This document shows, in pieces, positions 37,689-44,962 of a DNA stretch of 64,000 bases. This stretch comes from Tessaracoccus flavescens. Its GTDB lineage: Bacteria > Actinomycetota > Actinomycetes > Propionibacteriales > Propionibacteriaceae. A program made the translations under genes and the position numbers. Numbering within the stretch: the first letter of the stretch is position 1; every line of letters starts with the position of its first letter. The DNA lies in assembly GCF_001998865.1 (NCBI RefSeq), contig NZ_CP019607.1:3162001-3226000 (forward strand). The letters run 5' to 3'. The notes beneath the pieces are model-generated. The model ran no database searches and had not been told where the DNA came from. It saw only the letters and a program-made list of their open reading frames with translations.

Positions 37689-37837
37689 CCGGCCTGAGCG
37701 AACGCGTCCACGCGCAACTGCACAGGACCGGTGCCTTGGAACGCCTAGGACGCGGCAACATCTTCGCCGCCACACCCAGAATCGGCGAATCCCTCAAGGC
37801 CGGGCCACAGCGAGCACAGACCCTCCTCGGCCAGTGA
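37622..37837 (+). pseudogene. 3' remnant of a SulP anion permease (STAS domain)
   Basis: From 37622 a frame encodes RFITIMLRYHDSLQTVGSHL and then LSERVHAQLHRTGALERLG, GNIFAATPRIGESL, closing at TLLGQ with TAA/TGA at 37835-37837. This is the C-terminal STAS domain of a SulP-type transporter, about 70 residues; the membrane part of some 450 residues is absent. It begins exactly where the transposase similarity stops, so the junction near 37622 is a deletion or insertion scar. Confidence 0.6.
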
Positions 37838-38018
37838 CATCGCGGCCCTGGGCATTCTCCGCGACGGCACTGCAGGACACGCGCAGGTCCACCACCACTT
37901 CGCGCTGGCCCGGGCCTGCCCAAGAGAGTCCCGCGACCTCACCGAGAGTCGCCTGTCGTTCTCCCGCCGCTTGGAGCGCTCGCGTTCAGGCTGCCGGCAG
38001 TACGACGTAGGGAAGGAT

Positions 38019-38362
38019 TCAGAGCTGGGGGCACTCGGGCACTTCAATGAGGGAGGCAGGGCGGGGCAGCCGCGCCCGGTCGACCGGTCGCCTGACCAGC
38101 GCCACGAACTCGCCCAGGCTGACCCCCGCTTCGAGCGTGTGCCGCAGGTGAGCGTGGTGGGCGATTGGTAGCGGTTGCGCCGGCCTTCCTTGTCCTTGGT
38201 GACGTAGCCTTGGTTGACGAGTTCTCGGACGATCTGCTGCACCGCCCGCTCCGTGATTCCGACCATGTCAGCGATGTCGCGCATGCGCGCGTCCGGGTTC
38301 ATGGGCAGTGCGACGAGCACGTGTCCTTAGTTGGACAGAAAGGTCTAGCCGCCGTCGTTCAT
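38019..38362 (-). pseudogene. Winged-helix regulator with two nonsense codons and a frameshift
   Basis: Reading from the ATG at 38362, the frame gives MNDGG, then TAG (38347-38345) where TGG would be expected, TFLSN, then TAA (38329-38327) where CAA would fit, then GHVLVALPMNPDARMRDIAD and GITERAVQQIVRELVNQGYV, a clear winged helix-turn-helix. At 38166/38165, after RRNRYQ, one base is missing; the next frame continues LRHTLEAGVSLGEFVALV and ends EVPECPQL at a stop at 38019. Three separate lesions mean the gene is dead. It may once have controlled the adjacent SulP gene. Confidence 0.8.
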
Positions 38363-38579
38363 ACGAAGTAGGATACGCGAGTTACCCTTCTAATTCAGGA
38401 GGGTGACCGCCTCCACAGCCGCTGCAAGGGCAGAACTGGTCACAAGCATAACCAGTCGGCCGACTCCCGCAAGGCGGTTCTGCCCGTCGGCAACCCCTGA
38501 TCGCCGCGCGGGCGCAGGTCGGTAGATTCTCCAGCGACCTCGGCCTTCTCGACCAGCTGGCGAGACTCCCGCCGGAGAG

Positions 38580-39401
38580 TCAGTTCCCGAAAATCTTCCC
38601 CCAGCCCGGGATCTCCAGCTGGGCGAGCTGCTCTCCCACGCTACTGACGTCTTGGCTCAATCCGGCAATCTGGTCCGCTGCTCCGGCGGCGGCCTCAGTC
38701 GCCCCGCCAGCCAGGTCTGCGGCCCCCGTGGTCAGATCCTCGACACCGCTGGTGAAGCCTGCCAGATCGATTGAGCCCGCCAAGGCATCGAAATCGACGC
38801 CGGCGGCGAGGGCTTCACCGAGGAGCGGGGCGGCAACCGCTCTGAGTGCCGCGCCGCCGGCCACGGCGATCAGCAGCCCGCCGCCTGCACCCGCGGCGGC
38901 CGCTCCGAGCCCCTGCCCGGTCATGGCCGCGCCGGGGAGAGGGGTGCGCGCAAGAATCCCAGCTAGGATACCGGGCCGGGCGGCCTCGGCGCGGGTGGCG
39001 GTGCGGGCAAGATCCGCCGGCTGCGACGTGCGTGGGTGCTCTTCGGGGGGTAGTTCGGTGCGGAGTCGCGTGTGGAGCTGGTCGCGCTGTTCCGGGGTGA
39101 GCCGGGCGAACGCTTCCGCATGGATCCGCTCCAGCTGGGCGGGCTCCGCTGTCCGCAGCAGGTAGTCGTAGCGGGCCACTGCCGCACTGGCGGCCGGGTC
39201 GTCCTCCGACGCGGGGGTCGGTCCCACCGGTCGCGAGGCTGCTGCCGGGGGCGCGGCGGACGGGCGTGGGAGCCCCTCGACCGTGCCCCGCAGGGCGCTC
39301 GTCCAATCCGGAGTCTGGCCGCCAGCGGTCTTCGCCGGGGCGGCGGTCTTGTTGTTGAGGGCCTTGTAGGCCAGGCCGCTGAGGCGGTCGAACAGGTTCA
39401 T
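38580..39401 (-). CDS. Hypothetical Ala/Gly-rich protein downstream of terC
   Basis: A 273-residue protein not assigned to a family. It opens NLFDRLSGLAYKALNNK, has a proline/alanine-rich linker, then a helical ARYDYLLRTAEPAQLERIHAEAFARLTPEQRDQL segment (about 78-110), a hydrophobic Gly/Ala-rich stretch (about 148-195, one or two possible membrane segments) and an amphipathic tail with repeated AADLAGG/AAGAADQ. A similar YDYLLR-TPEQR segment occurs in small actinobacterial proteins annotated inconsistently. It follows terC on the same strand after 214 bp that hold nothing I recognise. Confidence 0.6.
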   Translation of the reverse strand: MNLFDRLSGLAYKALNNKTAAPAKTAGGQTPDWTSALRGTVEGLPRPSAAPPAAASRPVGPTPASEDDPAASAAVARYDYLLRTAEPAQLERIHAEAFARLTPEQRDQLHTRLRTELPPEEHPRTSQPADLARTATRAEAARPGILAGILARTPLPGAAMTGQGLGAAAAGAGGGLLIAVAGGAALRAVAAPLLGEALAAGVDFDALAGSIDLAGFTSGVEDLTTGAADLAGGATEAAAGAADQIAGLSQDVSSVGEQLAQLEIPGWGKIFGN

Positions 39402-39615
39402 GAGCGTTCCCTTCGGGGTGTGCGGTGGTACTGATCAGAGCGTGCCGGGTCCGCCGGGTGTGCGCTCCAGGCTCAGTCCGGAGGGCGGCGGACGGTCGTC
39501 GAAAGGCCTTCCGACCCGTTCTCGCCCCGGCGGACCACAGCGTCGGAACGGCCGACGGACGGGTTGTCCGTCGCCGTTGGGGTGGCTCCTCTATCGCGGT
39601 CGGCAGGTGTACCTG

Positions 39616-40662
39616 TCAGCCGCCGGAGCGACCGTTCCCCGTCCCCGCGGGCACAGGTGAGCGACGGCCGAAGACGGGCTCGACCGCAGCGAGCTCCTCG
39701 TCGGTGGCGATCCGGAAGGCCCCTGCCGACTCGGCCTGTACTTCGCGTCGACCTTGACCGCGGGTGGCGCGGAGACTGGCGACGATGGACACGGTGATGA
39801 TGCTGGCGACGACGGCGAGGCTGATCGTGGTCGGGATGTAGAGCACGTCCAGCAGCAGCATCTTGATGCCCACCCAGATCAGGACGAACGAGAGCCCGAC
39901 CTTGAGGTAGACGAACCGGTGGATCAGGTCAGCGAGGAGGAAGTACATGGCTCGCAGGCCGAGGATCGCGAACGCGTTGGCGGTGAAGACGAGGAACGGT
40001 TCGCTCGTCACGGCGAAGATCGCCGGGATCGAGTCGACGGCGAAGATGATGTCAGTGATCTCCACCAGCACCAGCACCGCTAGTAGCGGCGTCGCCACCA
40101 CAAGCCCCGCCTTGCGGACCAGGAACTTCTGCCCGTGGTACGCGTCTGTCATCGGCACGAACCTGCGGAACACCTTGAGGATGCGGGACTTCTCAGGATG
40201 GACGTGCTCGTTGCGTGAGCGGAACATCCGCCAGCCGGTGTAGATCAGGAACGCCGCGAAGACATAAAGGACCCACGAGAAGTTCTCGATCAGCGCGGCG
40301 CCGGCGGCGATGAAGATCCCGCGGAAGACCAGCGCACCGAGGACGCCGAGGAACAGCACCCGGTGTTGAAGCTCGCGGGGGACCGCGAAGGCGGCGAAGA
40401 TGATCGCCCAGATGAACACGTTGTCGACGGCGAGGGATTTCTCGATCAGATAACCGGCGAAGTACTGCTGCCCGAATTCCGCGCCCCACAGCGTCCACAC
40501 CAGCACACCGAACGCGACACCGATCGTCACCCACACGATCGACCAGGCGGCGGCTTCCCGAACCCCGATCACGTGGGCCGTGCGGTGGGCGATGAGGTCG
40601 ACGACGAGCATCACCAGGATCACACCCAGGACGGCGAACCAGGCCCAGAGAGGAACAGTCAT
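39616..40662 (-). CDS. TerC/Alx-type membrane protein (likely manganese exporter)
   Basis: A 348-residue polytopic membrane protein with about eight or nine helices. The TerC signatures are present: SLAVDNVFIWAIIF near residue 70 and VEITDIIFAVDSIPAI near residue 200, with acidic residues inside the helices. Members such as E. coli Alx and B. subtilis MeeF/YceF help export manganese. The start is the ATG at 40662 (MTVPLWAWF), with GGAGG 8 nt upstream. A manganese riboswitch precedes the gene, which supports the function independently. The C-terminus has an unusual charged, Gly/Arg-rich tail of about 45 residues. Confidence 0.9.
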   Translation of the reverse strand: MTVPLWAWFAVLGVILVMLVVDLIAHRTAHVIGVREAAAWSIVWVTIGVAFGVLVWTLWGAEFGQQYFAGYLIEKSLAVDNVFIWAIIFAAFAVPRELQHRVLFLGVLGALVFRGIFIAAGAALIENFSWVLYVFAAFLIYTGWRMFRSRNEHVHPEKSRILKVFRRFVPMTDAYHGQKFLVRKAGLVVATPLLAVLVLVEITDIIFAVDSIPAIFAVTSEPFLVFTANAFAILGLRAMYFLLADLIHRFVYLKVGLSFVLIWVGIKMLLLDVLYIPTTISLAVVASIITVSIVASLRATRGQGRREVQAESAGAFRIATDEELAAVEPVFGRRSPVPAGTGNGRSGG

Positions 40663-40670
40663 GACAAAAA

Positions 40671-40773
40671 CCTCCACGAATATCGTGAAGGTCTCATCGG
40701 CCCTCAGGGCCCTGCGCACCGGGTCCCGCAGCGGGACCGTATTGACGATGCGTAGCGAGGATTACTCCCCTTC
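40671..40773 (-). promoter_or_regulatory. yybP-ykoY manganese riboswitch of terC
   Basis: The aptamer spans 40773-40687. On the RNA strand P1 pairs GAAGG (40773-40769) with CCUUC (40691-40687); the conserved loop GGGGAGUA follows the 5' strand, CGUCAAUACGG sits in the other arm, a GUCCCGC/GCGGGAC helix caps it, and GAUGAGACCUUC closes it. These are the hallmark elements of the Mn2+-sensing yybP-ykoY class. Downstream, CCUUCACGA (40691-40683) can pair with UCGUGGAGG (40679-40671), which includes the terC Shine-Dalgarno. Without metal this hairpin would hide the ribosome binding site; metal-stabilised P1 would free it. Confidence 0.88.
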
Positions 40774-40915
40774 GGATCCAATGAGACAGGAATAGTGCCT
40801 CCACGTCAAGTCAGCCAGGTCGGGGCCGCTGAGAAGACCTGTCACAGGACACCCGCAGCGTCGACGCCCTCGTCGGCCAGTGCGTTGCCGGTTTGCCCCG
40901 GACGTTCGGGAAGCC

Positions 40916-41539
40916 TCAGCCGGTGTTCTGCAGGCCGGCTGCAGCCCCCTTCACCGTGAGTAGCAGAACCTTCGCCCACTGCTGCCGGGTTTGGGGGTCC
41001 GAGGTGTCGTCGGTCTCGGTGCCTTTGTTGCGCAGCAGTCGTTGGCTCCAGTCCCGCACCCATTCGGGAAGACGGACCCTTTCGGGGACAGGCCCGGTGA
41101 GCTGCTGCAACTCCTCGACGGTGACGCTGCCGCCGGAGCGCTTGAGGAAGCGCGCCCGGACGACAGCATGGGCGTGGATGCGGCCTCCCGCACGGAAGGT
41201 CTGCTCGACGTAGGCGGCCTTGTCGTCGAAGCCGAGGACGCGGGTGACCAGGTCGAACCTCTGGAGCGGGTTCAGCGAGCGACGGTAGGTGATCGTCTGC
41301 GCGACCACCACGGGGAACCAGCCCCTCCTGTTGAGTTCGGCCCACAGGCCCGCCCTGACCATCAGGTCGACGCGACCCTGGTCCATGAGCGAGAGGTACC
41401 TGCCGTTGTTCATGTGCCACAGCAGGTCGAGGTCGTTGGGCAGCACCCGCATCGGTGTCACCGCCTGGTCCCAGATCGAGATCGGCCCCCGTCGGCGGTG
41501 GCTCAGCAGCAGCCACACCAGTCGCACCAGCAGATTCAC
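40916..41539 (-). CDS. Thioesterase-like hot-dog protein (4HBT)
   Basis: A 207-residue single hot-dog protein of the THEM6/FcbC-like thioesterase group. PNDLDLLWHMNNGRYLSLMD at about 34-53 is the catalytic segment (Asp within DxDLxxHMNN), followed by TITYRRSLNPLQRFDLVTRV. It should hydrolyse an acyl-CoA; the acyl group is unknown. The GTG at 41539 follows GAGGAGG. A TAGGCT -10-like element lies about 35 nt upstream of the start. Confidence 0.82.
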   Translation of the reverse strand: MNLLVRLVWLLLSHRRRGPISIWDQAVTPMRVLPNDLDLLWHMNNGRYLSLMDQGRVDLMVRAGLWAELNRRGWFPVVVAQTITYRRSLNPLQRFDLVTRVLGFDDKAAYVEQTFRAGGRIHAHAVVRARFLKRSGGSVTVEELQQLTGPVPERVRLPEWVRDWSQRLLRNKGTETDDTSDPQTRQQWAKVLLLTVKGAAAGLQNTG

Positions 41540-41630
41540 GCGGGCCTCCTCGCCTTGTCCCAGCGCCCGAGCCTAGCCGAATCCGGACGCGCGCCCGCCT
41601 CCCGCTGCGCACTGCTAGCCGTCTCGTGAG

Positions 41631-42512
41631 ATGAACGAAGTCCCGACCGAGCCGGCGCCTGACAAGCGCATGAAGTTGCGCTACGCGGGGTCCTGTCGGC
41701 TGTGCGGCACAGAGCTTCCGGCACGGATCGAAGCCGTGTATGAGCGCGCCACCAAGACGGTGCGTTGCGTGGAGTGCCCGGCCGGCGACGCGGCTCCCGT
41801 CGAGGCAGTCAATGACACGGAGCCACGCAACTCTCCCGTGCCGACATCGAATCCCGATGGCGATGGCACCCTCAAGAGCGTCGCGGGCGCCTCAGCGCGT
41901 CGGGAGTACGAGAGGCGCCGGCTGAAGGATGAGCAGGGCGTCCGCGAGAGGTGGGGGCGCCTCGCCCCCGTCGCACTCTTTCTCCGGGACGAGAAGCAGA
42001 CCACAGCTGCCTGGGATCGGGGTGCAGTCGGTGAGGAGGCGCTCGGCGCATCGCTCGACAAGTTGGAAAGCGAGTCGTGGCGCACACTTCACGACCGACT
42101 GATGCCGCAGAGCAGAGCGAACATCGACCATCTGGTCATCACACCCTCCGGGGTCTGGGTGATTGACGCCAAGCGCTACAAGGGCAGACCCGAACTCAAG
42201 ATCGAGGGCGGAATCCTGCGGCCCGTCACGAAACGACTCGTGATCGCGCGACGAGATGGAACCCGTCTGGTGGACGGCGTGAAGCGTCAGGTCGCTGCCG
42301 TCCGTGGCGTGGTGGGCGAGAGCGTTCCCGTTGTCGGAGTGCTGTGCTTCATCGACGCGGACTGGCCCCTGATCGGCGGCGCGATTCAGATTGACGGTGT
42401 CCACGCCCTGTGGCCGAAGGCGACGAGGGCGATGATGCTCAAGGCGTCGTCGTGCGATGTGGATGTCGCAGAGGTCCACCGACTTCTCGCGCACGCGTTC
42501 CCGCGGGCCTGA
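41631..42512 (+). CDS. NERD-domain protein with N-terminal zinc ribbon
   Basis: A 293-residue protein with a four-cysteine zinc ribbon at residues 22-49 (CRLC and CVEC) and a NERD (nuclease-related) domain at about 125-260. NERD core residues are visible: GAVGEEALG, IDHLVITPSGVWVIDAKRYKG, where the D-x(n)-D-A-K forms the PD-(D/E)XK-like active site with lysine retained. A long acidic and basic linker separates the domains. Nuclease activity is plausible but unproven; NERD proteins are often accessory. No helicase partner is adjacent. Confidence 0.82.
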   Translation: MNEVPTEPAPDKRMKLRYAGSCRLCGTELPARIEAVYERATKTVRCVECPAGDAAPVEAVNDTEPRNSPVPTSNPDGDGTLKSVAGASARREYERRRLKDEQGVRERWGRLAPVALFLRDEKQTTAAWDRGAVGEEALGASLDKLESESWRTLHDRLMPQSRANIDHLVITPSGVWVIDAKRYKGRPELKIEGGILRPVTKRLVIARRDGTRLVDGVKRQVAAVRGVVGESVPVVGVLCFIDADWPLIGGAIQIDGVHALWPKATRAMMLKASSCDVDVAEVHRLLAHAFPRA

Positions 42513-42577
42513 CACGAGACACGCGACGAGCAACGTGTCGGATCGATAACAATCGACCAGGAAACGCGGCGCGGTCG

Positions 42578-42630
42578 TTGACACCGGGGAAGTGGCCGGA
42601 TTAGGTGGGCGCAGCGCTTTGACCGATCAA
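42578..42630 (+). promoter_or_regulatory. Promoter and self-operator of the lacI-type gene
   Basis: TTGACA (42578-42583), a 17-bp spacer and TTAGGT (42601-42606) form a near-consensus promoter. TTGACCGATCAA at 42619-42630, one change from a perfect LacI-family palindrome, lies just after the predicted transcription start and 10 bp before the ATG, so binding would block the gene's own transcription. A second perfect repeat TCGAT-AACA-ATCGA lies at 42543-42556. Confidence 0.6.
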
Positions 42631-42640
42631 TGGGGGTGCG

Positions 42641-43642
42641 ATGAACCAGCCGACACTGGCCAGTCTGGCAGCTGAACTCCAGGTGTCGAGACAGACCGTG
42701 TCCAACGTTCTGAACTTCCCCGACCGCGTCCGCCCCGAGACCCGTGCCCGCGTGATGGAGGCCATCGAGCGCTCCGGTTACCGACCTTCCGCCGCAGCAC
42801 GGGCGCTGCGCAACCAGAAGTCGATGGCGCTCGGTCTGAGGCTGAGCCAGCACCGCAACGGCATCTCCGGGACCATCGTCGACGGCTTCATGCATGCGCT
42901 GGTCAAGCGGGCCGACCAGCGTGGGTACCGGATCGTCCTCTTCCCCGCCTCCACCAATGACGAGGAGGTCGACAAGCTCGTCGGGCTGCGCCGCAGCCTC
43001 GCCATCGACGCCTGCATCCTCACCGACACCTGGTACGGCGATTCACGCCCGGCCGACCTGCAGAGGGAGGGAGTCGCCTTCGCGTCCTTCGGACGGCCCT
43101 GGGACGGCGACGACCACGGCCGTTGGGTCGACGTCGACGGTCGTTTCGGCGCGATGGAGGCCGCGGGATACCTGCGTGGCCTCGGCCACGACCGGATCGG
43201 GTTCATCGGCTGGGACGACGGATCGCCCGTCGGCAGGGACCGTCGCGAGGGCTGGGCGGAGGCTCTGGACCTGAGCGATGCCGATGCGGACCTCCTCACG
43301 GTGGAGGGCGAGGACTCGGTCCTCGGGGGTGCAGAGGCGATGGCGGCGCTGCTCGAGCGCGGGGCAGACGCGGCGGTCTGCGCGAGCGACTCGTTGTCGC
43401 TCGGCGCGTTCACCGAGGCGCGCAGACACAATCGCAGGGGAGTCAGCCTGGTCGGCTTCGACGACACCCCGATCTCGCGCACCCTCGGCCTGACCTCGGT
43501 GCGGCAGCCGGTCGACGAGGCGGCGCGCGTCGTGCTCGACATGGTGCTGGCCCAACTCGCCGAACCCGAGACGCAGTTCTCGGGCGTGCTGGTCCAGCCG
43601 GACCTCGTCACCCACGAGCCGCCCGACTTCCTGACCGACTGA
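42641..43642 (+). CDS. LacI-family transcriptional regulator
   Basis: A 333-residue sugar-type repressor. The helix-turn-helix is TLASLAAELQVSRQTVSNVLN (residues 5-25) with the hinge helix RPSAAARALR; a periplasmic-binding-protein-like effector domain follows, ending with LVGFDDTPISRTLGLTSVRQP. The effector cannot be predicted. TTGACCGATCAA immediately upstream suggests autorepression. The neighbouring ABC importer operon is 1.3 kb away across a minus-strand gene, and no copy of the same palindrome was seen ahead of it, so it is not shown to be a target. Confidence 0.9.
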   Translation: MNQPTLASLAAELQVSRQTVSNVLNFPDRVRPETRARVMEAIERSGYRPSAAARALRNQKSMALGLRLSQHRNGISGTIVDGFMHALVKRADQRGYRIVLFPASTNDEEVDKLVGLRRSLAIDACILTDTWYGDSRPADLQREGVAFASFGRPWDGDDHGRWVDVDGRFGAMEAAGYLRGLGHDRIGFIGWDDGSPVGRDRREGWAEALDLSDADADLLTVEGEDSVLGGAEAMAALLERGADAAVCASDSLSLGAFTEARRHNRRGVSLVGFDDTPISRTLGLTSVRQPVDEAARVVLDMVLAQLAEPETQFSGVLVQPDLVTHEPPDFLTD

Positions 43643-43673
43643 GCCGGAGGAGTCTGCTCCGCGGCCGGCTCAG
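43639..43673. terminator. Hairpin joining two convergent stop codons
   Basis: CTGAGCCGG and CCGGCTCAG form a perfect 9-bp outer stem with an inner GGAG/CTCC pair. The stem contains the lacI-type gene stop and closes at the FUSC-gene stop, so it can serve both genes. No U-run. Confidence 0.55.
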
Positions 43674-44833
43674 TCCATGTCGGGGACGCTGTCGCGGGCG
43701 TCGGTGTACTCCTCACCGCACAGCTCCATCAGGTCGACCAGCATCGAACGCACCTGAGCGAGCAGCACCATCGACGACAGGCTGGCCTCCATGCCGACGC
43801 TCGAGGTCCGCGCGGCCAGTTCATGCAGCCGCGGCAGTTGCGAGTCGGGCCGGCGGCGGGCGAACAGCTCGCTCGAGCAGTCGTCGATGGCCTGGGCCAG
43901 TTCGCCCAGCAGTCCGAGCAACGGCTCGGGGACCGTTTCGTGCCGGTAGGTCGCGATCGTGGCCCGGCGGGCCAGCACCCGCAGGTTGCGGATGAAGCGG
44001 TCGAGCGGAACCACGAAGTCGGAGACCTCCAGGACCGACTCGCGGTGGCGGCGCAGGAAGGGGGACGTGCGCACGACGGCCATTCCCTCGTTCGATGCCG
44101 TGAGCAGCCGCGACAGCTCGGACTCGGTGGCGCGGGCCCGCTCGAGGATCTGCTCGGTCTCGTCGAGGTCCTGTGCCCTGACCGCCGCGACGATCGCCCT
44201 GACGGTGCCCGCAGCCTCCTGCAGGACCTTGGCAGCGAGCATCCTCGGCCGGTTGATCGGCGAGGTCGGCGCGACGGTCGCGAAGAGCAGGGCGACGGTG
44301 CACCCGACAAGGGCGTCCTGCCAGCGGGAGATGCCCTGGTCGACACCGGGGAAGACCGTGAGCACTGTCGCGGCCTGGACGGCGGACTGCGTGACCATGA
44401 GGGTCCTCGCGCCGAGCCAGGTGGTCACCGACATGGCGATGCCGATCACCAGCATGATCTGCCACACCCCGGTGCCGAAGAAGTGCACGAAGACATCGCC
44501 GATGAACACGCCGACCGTGACCCCGACGGCGACCTCGACCACCCGCCACAGGCGTTGCCCGAACGAGAAGCCAAGGCAGATGATGGCGGCCACCGTCGCG
44601 AGGAAGGGTGAAGGGTGCTTCAGCACGTAGTGGGCGAAGCCCCAGGAAACGCCTGCGGCGATGGAGATCTGGACGATCATGAACAGGCGGGAACGCCACC
44701 TGCTGACCCGCAGCCGCTGGGAACGCCAGCCCGCCCGTGCGGTGCGTTCCGACAGGTCGAAGGCACGGAGCGAGGCCCGGTGCAGCGAACGCCTCGTGGC
44801 CGACCACGAGATGCGACGGTTCCCATCAGTCAT
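43670..44833 (-). CDS. FUSC-family / aromatic acid exporter-like membrane protein
   Basis: A 387-residue protein with a short basic N-terminus, about six tightly packed membrane helices at residues 50-185 (IAAGVSWGFAHYVLKH, AAIICLGFSFGQRLWRVVEV, VGVFIGDVFVHFFG) and a helical cytoplasmic C-terminal half. This is the FUSC/ArAE architecture found in efflux proteins such as AaeB, here with a single membrane block. The substrate is unknown. The ATG at 44833 was chosen; the frame stays open far upstream but that stretch is antisense to the ABC binding-protein gene. Confidence 0.82.
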   Translation of the reverse strand: MTDGNRRISWSATRRSLHRASLRAFDLSERTARAGWRSQRLRVSRWRSRLFMIVQISIAAGVSWGFAHYVLKHPSPFLATVAAIICLGFSFGQRLWRVVEVAVGVTVGVFIGDVFVHFFGTGVWQIMLVIGIAMSVTTWLGARTLMVTQSAVQAATVLTVFPGVDQGISRWQDALVGCTVALLFATVAPTSPINRPRMLAAKVLQEAAGTVRAIVAAVRAQDLDETEQILERARATESELSRLLTASNEGMAVVRTSPFLRRHRESVLEVSDFVVPLDRFIRNLRVLARRATIATYRHETVPEPLLGLLGELAQAIDDCSSELFARRRPDSQLPRLHELAARTSSVGMEASLSSMVLLAQVRSMLVDLMELCGEEYTDARDSVPDMD

Positions 44834-44962
44834 GATGCCATCCTGCCGCCCGATTGCGCCGTGCGCGAAGTGTGCCGGTTCGCCGGTCGCGCCCCCGGAC
44901 CGGCGAGGGGCAATCCGGTTACACTGTCCACGCTGTCGTCTCCCCGAAGGGACTAACCGAAT

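Noticed and set aside
37745..38320. A 191-residue minus-strand frame starting MLVALPM
   Set aside because: Only its first 50 residues are real helix-turn-helix. It begins after two nonsense codons and runs out of frame after RRNRYQ; the pseudogene call explains it better.
38403..38525. Possible 40-residue ORF starting at GTG 38403 near an AGGAG
   Set aside because: The Shine-Dalgarno is too close to the GTG, and the peptide has no recognisable feature.
39402..39615. Gap between terC and the Ala/Gly-rich protein gene
   Set aside because: Checked for a small gene, RNA or hairpin; nothing convincing was seen.
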